Shown here piece after piece: positions 49,599 to 58,179 of a stretch of DNA of 64,000 nt. The stretch's first letter is position 1. The number at the start of each line of letters is the position of its first letter. The stretch lies in NCBI RefSeq assembly GCF_013299165.1, contig NZ_JAAFKD010000002.1:1-64000 (forward strand). Direction: 5' to 3'. The notes under the pieces are model-generated. The model was not told the DNA's origin, ran no database searches, and saw only the letters and a program-made list of their open reading frames with translations. Made by a program: the position numbers and the translations under genes. The DNA comes from Microcoleus sp. bin38.metabat.b11b12b14.051. Lineage in GTDB: Bacteria > Cyanobacteriota > Cyanobacteriia > Cyanobacteriales > Microcoleaceae.

Positions 49599-50122
49599 AG
49601 TCACCGCAGATGTAAAGCGGATAAACACAGATAAACGCAGATAATTTCCAGAGAGTTTTCCCGCTCTTTAAATTATAGGCATCATCTGTAGGGAAACGGC
49701 ATTGCCGTGTCCGACTTGTTTGAAAATTACTATCAACCAATAATAGACTGGGATTGCAAAAATCGAAAACAATCTTACTTTAAAAAAATATCTGCGTTTA
49801 TCTGTGTTTATCTGTCTGATACCATTTTTCTAAAGATGTAATAGAGATAAACGATCGTTGGACATTGTAATTATCTCCTTGATCTTTGCATAAAACTATA
49901 TCATAAGTTAAAAAAAATGGTATAAGGTTCGTAGTGTGGACTTTAGTCCGCTCTTATTGCGGACTAAAGTCCACACTACGAACCATTTTTGTTATGGTCA
50001 TACCATTTTTTAAAGATATGGTGGAGATACAGGACAATTGGGCTTTGTAATTATTTACTTTACCTTTTCATGAAAGTTTATCATAACTTAAAAAAAATGG
50101 TATGACATCTGCGGTGACTCTA
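49596..50122. repeat. Nested inverted-repeat complex (527 bp)
   Basis: Outer arms of 18 bp (TAGAGTCACCGCAGATGT at 49596-49613; complement at 50105-50122). Inside the left part a perfect 24-bp pair (49620-49643 and 49789-49812, built of GATAAACACAGATAAACG). Then two related elements of about 105 bp with TACCATTTTT / AAAAATGGTA ends (49819-49923 and 49999-50104). Exactly between them is a perfect 26-bp stem with 7-base loop (49926-49984) of the TTCGTAGTGxGGACT family. No coding capacity. Confidence 0.88.
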
Positions 50123-50266
50123 TCAATCAAAAATTTAGCCTATTCAAGTCTAACACCCTAAAACACTCCTGTGCAAGTTCAGCAGGTGTCCCAACATCCA
50201 CGGACAATCGACCGACAAGTGACATTATGATAACAATCACAGTTAAAACACTCTGGAATATTCAAC
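50123..50266. other. Leader of the DUF2157 gene
   Basis: Together with the repeat complex this makes a gene-less stretch of 670 bases. The part next to the gene shows no strong promoter or operator that I can name. Confidence 0.4.
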
Positions 50267-51670
50267 ATGATTTCAGACAAATTTCGGCGCGAGTTGCGCG
50301 CAGAAGCCAAACTCTGGGAAGCAGAAGGACTTATCGACTCTTCCCTTTACCAACAACTTTCGGAACGCTATCAATTTTACACCATCGAAACATCTTCTCG
50401 AAATCAATTTTTGAGCATTCTCATCGGTTTGGGTAGCATACTTCTGGGAATAGGAGTTATCACTTTTGTAGCAGCCAACTGGCAAGTTTGGTCGCGCGAA
50501 ATTAGAGTCGCAATGCTGCTGAGCGTTTTTGTCGCAGTCAATGCGGCGGGGTTTTATTTGTGGCGCATTCCACCATCCCAAAACAAAAACTTAAATCAAA
50601 GTATTTTACCTCTAACAAAAGGGCGAAACCAACTTCTCGGTGAAGGATTGTTGCTGTTAGGAGCTTTGATTTTAGGAGCAAATATGGCTTTGATGGCGCA
50701 AATGTTCCACATCGGCGGTTCTGCTTTTGGGCTTTTCCTAGTTTGGGGAATCGGCGTGTTGGGAATGGCTTACAGTTTGCGGTTGACTTCGTTGGGCGTT
50801 TTATCGGCACTTTTAATCGGTTTTGGCTATTGGCTGGCTGTGTTAGATTGGTCTTCTCAAGTTGAGTTTTCTTGGTTGCAGGTTTTGGTGCGCCAAATGC
50901 CAATTGCTGCGAGTTTGATGTTTGTGCCGATCGCCTATTGGTGTCGATCGCGTGTTATTTTTGTGATCGGTGCGATCGCGATAATTTTTTCATTACAAGT
51001 TTCAATTGCCCAAGGAGCCGATGGCGGCTGGGGCGCAGCAATATTTTGTGCCCTACCGCCCGCTTTGCTGTGGGGATATGACGATGTGATGTGGCCGAAA
51101 GTACACAGCAGGCTGTTTCAACCTACCGCCCGCAGTTTAGCATTGTTGTACTTTGCCGGTTTGTTTTACTTTCTGTCTTTCCACTGGTTTTGGCAAGATT
51201 CGCCGACACCTAGGGAAACCGGGCCTGATTGGGTTTTGTTGGCAAATACGGCGGTTTTGGGTGCTTTAGCGGTGTTTGAGTGGCTGCATTTGGGACGTTT
51301 GGAACTGCGGCGTCGCACGCGAAAACCAGGGGATTTGACCTCAGGTGCGATCGCATTTTTCATCCTCGCGGCCGCCTTCATACCGTTTTTTCACCTGACT
51401 TTTACTCCTCTTCCTGTATTAGCAACTTTTCTGTTTAATGTTTTATCATTTCTGCTCGCAGTCGGCTTAGTCCGAGAAGGTTTAGCTTTAGGAAACCGCC
51501 AGAGCTTTTGGGGAGGAATGGTATTAATAACGTTGCAAATTATCAGTCGCTTGTTTGAATACAATACAGAACTATTGCTCAAATCCTTTGTATTTGTCTT
51601 GTGCGGAATTGGCGTAATTGCAGCAGGTATATGGTTCGAGCGACACTTCGCTAAAATTAACGACAATTAG
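50267..51670 (+). CDS. DUF2157 membrane protein
   Basis: A 467-residue integral membrane protein. The first 55 residues are soluble (FRRELRAEAKLWEAEGLID, then LYQQLSERYQF), the DUF2157 signature, followed by about 12 hydrophobic segments (for example LGSILLGIGVITFVAANW and LLLLGALILGANMALMAQM). Function of the family is unknown. The next gene on the strand (51939) encodes a GDYXXLXY-type protein; the two families are often neighbours and probably form a membrane unit (recall from family context). A gap of 268 bases filled with repeats separates them here. Confidence 0.87.
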   Translation: MISDKFRRELRAEAKLWEAEGLIDSSLYQQLSERYQFYTIETSSRNQFLSILIGLGSILLGIGVITFVAANWQVWSREIRVAMLLSVFVAVNAAGFYLWRIPPSQNKNLNQSILPLTKGRNQLLGEGLLLLGALILGANMALMAQMFHIGGSAFGLFLVWGIGVLGMAYSLRLTSLGVLSALLIGFGYWLAVLDWSSQVEFSWLQVLVRQMPIAASLMFVPIAYWCRSRVIFVIGAIAIIFSLQVSIAQGADGGWGAAIFCALPPALLWGYDDVMWPKVHSRLFQPTARSLALLYFAGLFYFLSFHWFWQDSPTPRETGPDWVLLANTAVLGALAVFEWLHLGRLELRRRTRKPGDLTSGAIAFFILAAAFIPFFHLTFTPLPVLATFLFNVLSFLLAVGLVREGLALGNRQSFWGGMVLITLQIISRLFEYNTELLLKSFVFVLCGIGVIAAGIWFERHFAKINDN

Positions 51671-51774
51671 GGTTATCGCAAGCATCCACCCTTGTTGATC
51701 TCTCTCGCGAGCGAAGACAGCACTCGAAAAATCATGATTCCAATCAGAAGCTAAACGATCTCATTCTGCGAATC

Positions 51775-51925
51775 AATCATCCATTCCCAATTCCCCATTC
51801 CCAATCATCCATTCCCAATTCCCAATCATCCATTCCCAATCATCCATTCCCAATTCCCAATTCCCCATGCCCCATGCCCCATGCCCCACCCTTCGACTTC
51901 GCTCAGGGCGAGATGCCCCATGCCC
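51775..51925. repeat. ATTCCCA-type heptamer array and palindrome
   Basis: CATTCCCAATTCCC and CAATCATCCATTCCC words repeat between 51778 and 51865, followed by CCCCATG units and the palindrome-bearing CCCTTCGACTTCGCTCAGGG. A reversed relative (CGAAGAGCGAAGTCGAAGGG) is at about 54.09 kb. Confidence 0.8.
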
Positions 51926-51938
51926 AATCATTATTAAT

Positions 51939-52634
51939 ATGAAGACCGAAAACCCAGAAACAACCAATACTTTAATTCAGCCTCCATCCTTCACCCTTCC
52001 CGCTGCTTTTAAATGTCTTCCCGCGTGGCGGCTGTGGATTCCATTGATTCTACAAATTGGACTGATTGCCGCAGTTCCCGCCCAAGCAGTTTACACTTTT
52101 ATTACTGGTAAAACAGTTGTCCTGCAAACTGCACCAGTAGACCCTTACGACTTTTTGCGCGGATATTACCAAGTTTTGAGCTATGATATTTCCGATCGCA
52201 CAAATCTCGAAAAGCTCCCCGGCTGGAAAGATTTACCTGCCGACAAAACAGCTTGTCTGCCAGGAAAAGTTTGCACACAAAAAACGCATTATGTCAAGCA
52301 AAACACCAGTTTTTATGTAATCTTAGAATCTCCCAAAAATCTAGATAAGCCAGGCCGCCCCCAAGCTTGGAAACCCACCCGCGTCAGCCTGGAAAATCCC
52401 GCAAATTTGCCCGCCAATCAAATCGCAATTCAAGGCAAATATAACGGTTCGCGGATGGAATACGGCTTAGAAACTTATTATATGCCGGAGCACGAGCGGG
52501 AAAAAGTCAATCAGGAGATTAGCGAAGCTCAACGGAAGCAGCGGCAGTCTTTTGTCGTAGAAGTAAAGGTTGACAAAACAGGCCATGCTGTGCCTGTGAG
52601 TTTGTGGGTGCGCGATCGCAATTATCGATTTTAG
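51939..52634 (+). CDS. GDYXXLXY domain membrane-anchored protein
   Basis: A 231-residue protein with one transmembrane helix (about 35-55, [21 protein letters not shown]) and an outside domain. The family signature is in [14 protein letters not shown] (about 70-83), a form of GDYxxLxY. Two cysteines ([12 protein letters not shown]) probably pair. The C-terminal part ([20 protein letters not shown]) matches the usual family end. It follows a DUF2157 gene, the usual neighbour. ATG at 51939 is chosen because the open frame upstream (from 51867) is repeat-derived ([16 protein letters not shown]). Confidence 0.82.
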   Translation: MKTENPETTNTLIQPPSFTLPAAFKCLPAWRLWIPLILQIGLIAAVPAQAVYTFITGKTVVLQTAPVDPYDFLRGYYQVLSYDISDRTNLEKLPGWKDLPADKTACLPGKVCTQKTHYVKQNTSFYVILESPKNLDKPGRPQAWKPTRVSLENPANLPANQIAIQGKYNGSRMEYGLETYYMPEHEREKVNQEISEAQRKQRQSFVVEVKVDKTGHAVPVSLWVRDRNYRF

Positions 52635-52914
52635 CCGGTTTCGCCGCCCGGTCGTTAAGCATAGGTCTCCTGAGTTGGAATCGACACAGCGACCGGGATT
52701 TGGGTATTTTTGCTTAGAAATCGGTGGGTAGCGGGGGAGTCGCTCACAGGTCAAATCTGGTGAACTCAACATATCTCGGACAATATCGGTTACAATTGGC
52801 GATCGGATTTGAATTCGATTGCCGACAAGTCAAAAGAATCCATTAAGATATATAAGGACTTGCATAAATCTTGCGAATTCAAGGTTGCAAGTTCAGACTC
52901 TACTGGAGCTTCTC

Positions 52915-54039
52915 ATGTTAGCCGAGCTAATCTCTTCCAGACCCATACTCAAAGCCCAACTCCTCGACTTCTTAGGACTTCCCGACAATTGCCAAGATCG
53001 AACAGATAGCATCGTCAGCACAATTGTATCAGTGCTCGAAGTAAATGCAGCCGAACAAGAAAGATTTTGGGAGACTTTCAAAAGTGAATTAGCCGTCGAT
53101 CCGGTAGAATTAGAAAAAATGCTCAAGTGTTCGGCAGCAGAACGCCAGCAGTGGATCGAACAAGGCAAGCTCCCCATCTTAGAATACCGCTCTTTTCGTA
53201 AATCTGGAATTCATTTAGAATATCCCGTTCACGACAGAAGATTCATCTTAAGTCTGACACCAACAGACATTGATAACTGGCGCAAAGAACCCAAAGGGCT
53301 GATTAAAAATAATCATCCCAGAGCCGACTCAATCAATACTGAAAACTCAGAGCAAAACGAACAATCGCGATTAGCTTTTAGTGCAGCGTGGGAAAAAATT
53401 ATTGCAGACTGGAAAGAACAAGGCTCGGCAGAAATTTCAGCAACTTTCCAGTTAGCTTACTGGACAGTCTGGGCCTCGCGGTGGGCAAAAGAACATCAGA
53501 TTAACAGCTTTAAAGCAATTAATAGTAACGAAATATACGACGAAACTCACCAACAAAAATGGTACGCTCGCAAAAATCAAGCAGTCAAGTTACTGATTGA
53601 GATGCCCTATGCGATGCTTTACTTTTACCGTCCTCCCGACGCTGACAAATTATATCTCGAACTGTGCGATGACCACCAGGACATGATGAAAGATGACTAC
53701 TATTGGGACAAGTGGGATTTTTTCTATCAGAACCGGAAGCTGGTAAATAAGTGCCGCGAATGCGTGTACAGCGAAACCAAAGATTATTATTCGCTTTACT
53801 ACCTCGAAATCAAAAGTGACAAGTTTCCCGATTTTAGTTTTTCTTACCACACGCCGTACACGATCGGCAGAAAATTTTTGCCGCATCCCGAAACGATTCC
53901 TGCTGTAGACCACGTAGAACAAGACGGCATTTTTCGTTTTGGTCGCCCGCTGCTGGAACAAGAGAAAGTTATTCACACAGAAAAGGATGTATTGCTTAAG
54001 TTTGAAGCGGCTTTGATTGAAGCGAAAAAGTTTGTTTAG
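52915..54039 (+). CDS. Large conserved protein of unknown function
   Basis: A 374-residue soluble protein that I do not recognise. The N-terminal 75 residues are helical (LAELISSRPILKAQLLDFLG), with an acidic character; then a beta-rich segment (GIHLEYPVHDRRFILSLTP) and a polar linker (about 140-165). The second half is rich in Tyr/Trp/Asp (MLYFYRPPDADKLYLELCDD, YYWDKWDFFYQNRKL) and has one Cys pair (NKCRECVYSE). ATG at 52915 is chosen because GGAG lies 7 bases upstream; the frame stays open 32 codons further from 52819. It stands alone between GDYXXLXY and the 84-bp array. The first domain might contact another protein; nothing more can be said. Confidence 0.65.
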   Translation: MLAELISSRPILKAQLLDFLGLPDNCQDRTDSIVSTIVSVLEVNAAEQERFWETFKSELAVDPVELEKMLKCSAAERQQWIEQGKLPILEYRSFRKSGIHLEYPVHDRRFILSLTPTDIDNWRKEPKGLIKNNHPRADSINTENSEQNEQSRLAFSAAWEKIIADWKEQGSAEISATFQLAYWTVWASRWAKEHQINSFKAINSNEIYDETHQQKWYARKNQAVKLLIEMPYAMLYFYRPPDADKLYLELCDDHQDMMKDDYYWDKWDFFYQNRKLVNKCRECVYSETKDYYSLYYLEIKSDKFPDFSFSYHTPYTIGRKFLPHPETIPAVDHVEQDGIFRFGRPLLEQEKVIHTEKDVLLKFEAALIEAKKFV

Positions 54040-55032
54040 TCATTGGTCATTTGTCATTAGTCATTAGTCATTGGTCATTTGTCATCTCGCCCGAAGAGCG
54101 AAGTCGAAGGGTGGTCATTTGTCCTTGGTCATTAGTTGAAAAGTATAGTAGCCCGCGCGTGCCGAGTTCAGAAACCGGGTTTCTGCCGAGATTTATCGTC
54201 ACTCAACCAAAAACTTGTAGAAACCCGGTTTCTTTCCCACCCGCGCCGAGTTCAGAAACCGGGTTTCTGCCCAGATTTGTCGTCACTCAACCGAAAAATC
54301 GTAGAAACCCGGTTTCTTTCCCACCCGCGTCGAGTTCAGAAACCGGGTTTCTGCCGAGATTTATCGTCACTCAACCAAAAACTTGTAGAAACCCGGTTTC
54401 TTTCCCACTCGCGTCGAGTTCAGAAACCGGGTTTCTGCCGAGATTTATCGTCACTCAACCAAAAACTTGTAGAAACCCGGTTTCTTTCCCACTCGCGTCG
54501 AGTTCAGAAACCGGGTTTCTGCCGAGATTTATCGTCACTCAACCAAAAACTTGTAGAAACCCGGTTTCTTTCCCACTCGCGTCGAGTTCAGAAACCGGGT
54601 TTCTGCCGAGATTTATCGTCACTCAACCAAAAACTTGTAGAAACCCGGTTTCTTTCCCACTCGCGTCGAGTTCAGAAACCGGGTTTCTGCCGAGATTTAT
54701 CGTCACTCAACCAAAAACTTGTAGAAACCCGGTTTCTTTCCCACCCGCGCCGAGTTCAGAAACCGGGTTTCTGCCGAGATTTATCGTCACTCAACCGAAA
54801 AATCGTAGAAACCCGGTTTCTTTCCCACCCGCGCCGAGTTCAGAAACCGGGTTTCTGCCGAGATTTATCATCACTCAACCGAAAAATCGTAGAAACCCGG
54901 TTTCTTTCCCACTAACTCACTGATGACAAATGACCAATGACAACTGTCAACTGTCAACCCCTCGACTCCGCTCGGGGCTCTTCTGTCAACTGTCAACCCC
55001 TCGACTCCGCGGGCGGGCTCTTCTGTCAACTG
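54040..55032. other. 1-kb gene-less region of tandem repeats
   Basis: Left edge: TCATTGG/TCATTTG heptamers (54042-54082) and a TCGCCCGAAGAGCG palindrome. Centre: the 84-bp array. Right edge: CAACTGT heptamers mixed with CCCCTCGACTCCGC palindromes (54940-55050). Long open frames across the centre exist on the plus strand only because 84 is divisible by three. Confidence 0.8.
54165..54912. repeat. 84-bp tandem array x9
   Basis: Units start at about 54171, 54255, 54339, 54423, 54507, 54591, 54675, 54759 and 54843, exactly 84 bp apart. Each unit contains AGAAACCGGGTTTCT and, 34 bases later, AGAAACCCGGTTTCT, which are complementary to each other. Variants fall into two sequence types (CCAAAAACTTG and CCGAAAAATCG in the loop), the first in the middle of the array and the second near both ends. 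A solo relative is at 34239. Confidence 0.93.
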
Positions 55033-55686
55033 TCAACTGTCAACTGACTTTTGAACTTGAATTACTTGAATGCTGCCGCCAGCATAAAGTTTAGGTTGTT
55101 GACTTCCTTTGGAATTGTACTGTTTAAATCCTATCTCTGCCAACAAAATCTTCAGGTCAGTTTCAATTAATTTCCAAGCAGTTTCAGTTTCAAACAACCA
55201 CAAAAATACAGCCAATCCTGGCCAAAATAGCGGATTTGTGGGTCGATGAAAATCTACCAAAATGAATAGACCCCCCGGCTTCAGCACGCGGTGTACCTCT
55301 TGAAAGATTTGCTTCAACTGTGCGGGCTGCATTTCGTGCATCGCAACACTACTGTGTACCAAATCAAAATCACCGCCGCCAAAAGGCATCGACTCGGCAA
55401 AAGCTTCTACATAATTAGCAGACGGCACATTTTTTCTGGCGCGTTGCAGCGACAATGGCGAAGCGTCCAGTCCTGTGACATCCTGGGAATATTGCGCCAG
55501 AAACTGCGTAGTTTGACCGCTACCGCAACAAAGGTCTAAAATCTTAGTTTCCTCGCTGACGGTCAAATTTTGCAGCGCTAGTTGCCGAAAACGAGCTTCG
55601 CCGCCTACGCTCAAAGCAGCCAGACGGGCGATCGCATCGTACAGCCATTGATACCGATAACTTAAATCTCTAAAAATTGTTGCCAT
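55033..55686 (-). CDS. Class I SAM-dependent methyltransferase
   Basis: A 217-residue soluble enzyme. Motif I is ILDLCCGSGQTT (about 48-59), motif II VTGLDASPLSLQRAR, motif IV FDLVHSSVAMHEM, and motif post-I VLKPGGLFILVDFH, as in the UbiE/MenG-like and related small-molecule methyltransferases. The substrate is unknown. The C-terminal part (LFETETAWKLIETDLKILL) is a short helical cap. ATG at 55686 is chosen; a TTG two codons upstream is also open. It is divergent from hemH with a 100-base gap, so the two may share a control region. A run of CAACTGT repeats begins right after its stop. Confidence 0.82.
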   Translation of the reverse strand: MATIFRDLSYRYQWLYDAIARLAALSVGGEARFRQLALQNLTVSEETKILDLCCGSGQTTQFLAQYSQDVTGLDASPLSLQRARKNVPSANYVEAFAESMPFGGGDFDLVHSSVAMHEMQPAQLKQIFQEVHRVLKPGGLFILVDFHRPTNPLFWPGLAVFLWLFETETAWKLIETDLKILLAEIGFKQYNSKGSQQPKLYAGGSIQVIQVQKSVDS

Positions 55687-55786
55687 ATTCAAAATTATGT
55701 ATATCTTGCTATCGACTTAAGATATTATGAAGCTATATTATTAAAATAAGTAACAGAACTGAGACGATGGGAGAGCTGTAACCGCT

Positions 55787-56950
55787 ATGGGCCGTTTGGG
55801 AGTATTGCTATTAAACTTGGGCGGGCCAGATAAAATCGAGGATGTCCGTCCTTTCCTGTTCAACTTGTTTGCTGACCCGGAAATCATTCGCATTCCGTTT
55901 CCGTGGATGCAGAAACCGCTCGCCTGGTTGATTTCGACCCTGCGTTTTAAAAAATCCCAGGAAAACTACCGCCAAATCGGGGGCGGCTCTCCTTTGCTAC
56001 GGATTACCGAAGAACAAGCCGCTTCCCTGGAAGAAGTCTTGCGAGAAAAGGGACAAGATGCTCGAGTATATGTGGGGATGCGCTACTGGCATCCTTTTAC
56101 TGAAGAGGCGATCGCCAAAATTAAGCGCGATCGCATCGAACACTTGGCAATCTTGCCATTGTATCCTCAATTTTCTATCAGCACCAGCGGTTCTAGCTTC
56201 CGACAGTTAGAAGAAATCTGGGGTCAAGATCCCGACCTCAACCAGATAGAATATACCGCGATTCCTTCTTGGTATCACCGACCGGGCTACATTCAGGCCA
56301 TGTCGGAATTGATCGCCCAAGAATTAGATCACAATCCAAATCCCGATCGAGTTCACATCTTTTTCAGCGCCCACGGCGTCCCCCTCAGCTACGTAGAAGA
56401 GGCTGGAGACCCATATCAGCGCGAGATTCAAGATTGCACTCGCCTGATTATGGAACATTTGAATCGATCGAACGAACACACTCTCGCCTACCAAAGTCGG
56501 GTTGGCCCGGTGGAATGGCTGAAGCCTTACACCGAAGAAGCGATTACCGAATTGGCAGAAAGTGGAGTTCAAGATTTGTTGGTAGTTCCAATTAGTTTTG
56601 TTTCCGAACACATCGAAACTCTGCAAGAAATTGACATGGAGTATCGAGAATTAGCAGAAGAGTCGGGGATTGAAAATTTCTACCGAGTCCCTGCATTGAA
56701 TACTCATCCGGTATTTATTGAAGCTTTGGCAGATTTAGTTATCGAGTCGATAGAATCTCCCAGCGTTAAATTCTTGGATGTGATACGCCCTTCCAAGAAA
56801 GTTAAAATGTACCCTCAAGAGCAATGGGAGTGGGGTTTGACGACGGGGGCGGAAGTCTGGAACGGTCGTGTAGCAATGATTGGTTTTATCGCATTAGTGA
56901 TTGAGTTAATTACGGGTCAAGGCCCGTTACACTCGATCGGCTTGCTTTAA
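55787..56950 (+). CDS. hemH: Ferrochelatase with C-terminal CAB-like helix
   Basis: A 387-residue enzyme that inserts ferrous iron into protoporphyrin IX. Family blocks: [11 protein letters not shown] at the start, [39 protein letters not shown] (catalytic His) and [12 protein letters not shown] with ELAEESG. After about residue 350 a linker leads to a transmembrane helix with [12 protein letters not shown] (about 365-376), the chlorophyll a/b-binding motif found in cyanobacterial type II ferrochelatases and thought to link haem and chlorophyll synthesis at the thylakoid. Full length fits. It is alone on its strand; the preceding gene is a divergent methyltransferase. Confidence 0.96.
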   Translation: MGRLGVLLLNLGGPDKIEDVRPFLFNLFADPEIIRIPFPWMQKPLAWLISTLRFKKSQENYRQIGGGSPLLRITEEQAASLEEVLREKGQDARVYVGMRYWHPFTEEAIAKIKRDRIEHLAILPLYPQFSISTSGSSFRQLEEIWGQDPDLNQIEYTAIPSWYHRPGYIQAMSELIAQELDHNPNPDRVHIFFSAHGVPLSYVEEAGDPYQREIQDCTRLIMEHLNRSNEHTLAYQSRVGPVEWLKPYTEEAITELAESGVQDLLVVPISFVSEHIETLQEIDMEYRELAEESGIENFYRVPALNTHPVFIEALADLVIESIESPSVKFLDVIRPSKKVKMYPQEQWEWGLTTGAEVWNGRVAMIGFIALVIELITGQGPLHSIGLL

Positions 56951-56954
56951 ATTG

Positions 56955-57000
56955 ACAGTTGACAGTTGACAGTTGACTGTTGACTGTTGACTGTTCACTG
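56955..57000. repeat. TTGACAG / TTGACTG heptamer array
   Basis: Three TTGACAG units followed by three TTGACTG units, which makes the block partly self-complementary and a likely hairpin 5 bases after hemH. It belongs to the 7-bp repeat class seen elsewhere in the window. Confidence 0.85.
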
Positions 57001-57159
57001 TTGTTACAAATGACTAATGATATAAAATCCGTTGGTATCGGAATTATTCATCTCTCTCTTCTCTTCCTCAGCGTCCTCTGCGGTCTCTGCGGTTAAATCA
57101 TTCCGAAACAACCGTAAACGATATGACAAATAACAGATAACAAATAACAAATAACTAAA

Positions 57160-57771
57160 CTAATCGGGATCGCGCTTGCCGCGGCGGGGATTTCCCCCAT
57201 CGCCCGGTATTCCCTGACTTCGGTACCAACGATACCACTCCTTAGAACTGCGAATAGCCATCCACAGCAGCAGCATCGCAATTAACGCACCCTCTTTCGG
57301 CGCGTCAAAAGCAAACAACACCAAGGAAATACACAGAACATCTTGCAGGAAAATCACCCAAATCGGTAAAATCTGTAGTCTGTAAAGCCATCCTGCTTGT
57401 ACCAGTTGCAGCACCAAAGCCAGCAAACCTCCGACAATACCAATAATCCACAGCATCCAAGGGTGAACAATAACTTCGTCGATCGCACTTACCTGAGCGA
57501 TCGCAATTCCCATAATTGCTCCTACAATGGGACTGAAAATAATTTGCACAACTTGCAGCACCCGCTGTCCCACAAATGTTTTAGAAGCAAACACCTCTAA
57601 CAGCGACCAACTCACCAAGATCGATATCGCCACTTGCGGGTGAACCCGAGACAATAGAGGTATTTCTGACCAAAGTTTGTCTATCCGCAACAAACCAATT
57701 AACAGCAGGGGCAGGGCAATTCTCATACCCCCCGCCGCAGACGCAGAGAGCGCGGCTAGGAGTCCAACCAT
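57160..57771 (-). CDS. DUF4126 membrane protein
   Basis: A 203-residue integral membrane protein with about five helices (for example AAGGMRIALPLLLIGLLRI and PWMLWIIGIVGGLLALVLQL). The opening (MVGLLAALSASAAGGMRIA) and overall pattern are the usual DUF4126 family layout; the function is unknown. The C-terminus is a charged tail (SQGIPGDGGNPRRGKRDPD). It lies between hemH and gdhA, opposite to both. Confidence 0.82.
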   Translation of the reverse strand: MVGLLAALSASAAGGMRIALPLLLIGLLRIDKLWSEIPLLSRVHPQVAISILVSWSLLEVFASKTFVGQRVLQVVQIIFSPIVGAIMGIAIAQVSAIDEVIVHPWMLWIIGIVGGLLALVLQLVQAGWLYRLQILPIWVIFLQDVLCISLVLFAFDAPKEGALIAMLLLWMAIRSSKEWYRWYRSQGIPGDGGNPRRGKRDPD

Positions 57772-58179
57772 AATAATAATTCACTTGATAACGTTTGCTC
57801 AAGCTTCGATCCGATCTATTTCAGAATTGAATTCCCCTGGTGGCTGGCGGTGATTTGAGCGATCGAACTCAAATTACCCCTTGAGCTTGAAATATATCTC
57901 TTTATTTTAAGTGTATTTGCCGAATCCCTGCTGGGGACTGTCACCCAAGTCGATCGACAGAAAGTAGAAGGCGCTTGTGCAGAACTAAAGCGCGATCGTG
58001 ATTAAATTAGAAAGTATGTTATGGAAAAACCAGCAGTTAAGCCGAAATAATTAAATTTTCAATACCACCTAACCCAGAGATTTCCAGCCAATTATTCTCC
58101 TATCTTCCCTCTTCCCTCTTCCCTCTTCCCTCTTCCTTCTTCCTTCTTCCTTCTTCCTTCTTCCTTCTTCCTTCCTCTT
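57772..58179. other. Gene-less region with pyrimidine heptamer array
   Basis: Divergent spacer between the DUF4126 gene and gdhA, so promoters for both should be here. The only clear structure is the TTCCCTC / TTCCTTC array at about 58104-58176, which ends within a few bases of the gdhA ATG. A short open stretch near 57935-58003 (VFAESLLGTVTQVDRQK) has no start codon and is left out. Confidence 0.55.
58104..58176. repeat. TTCCCTC / TTCCTTC heptamer array
   Basis: About ten 7-bp units, first TTCCCTC and then TTCCTTC, reaching to 3 bases before the gdhA start. It is the complement of the array upstream of holB at 34004-34075. It would form a pyrimidine-rich leader without a Shine-Dalgarno site. 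Confidence 0.88.

Noticed and set aside
54051-54923. Two long overlapping plus-strand open frames (290 and 259 codons) across the 84-bp array
   Set aside because: They exist only because the 84-bp unit is divisible by three and lacks stops; two frames are open at once and the content is a perfect tandem repeat with palindromes, without a ribosome site.
57935-58003. Short open stretch VFAESLLGTVTQVDRQK upstream of gdhA
   Set aside because: No start codon or ribosome site and under 30 codons; cannot be supported as a gene.
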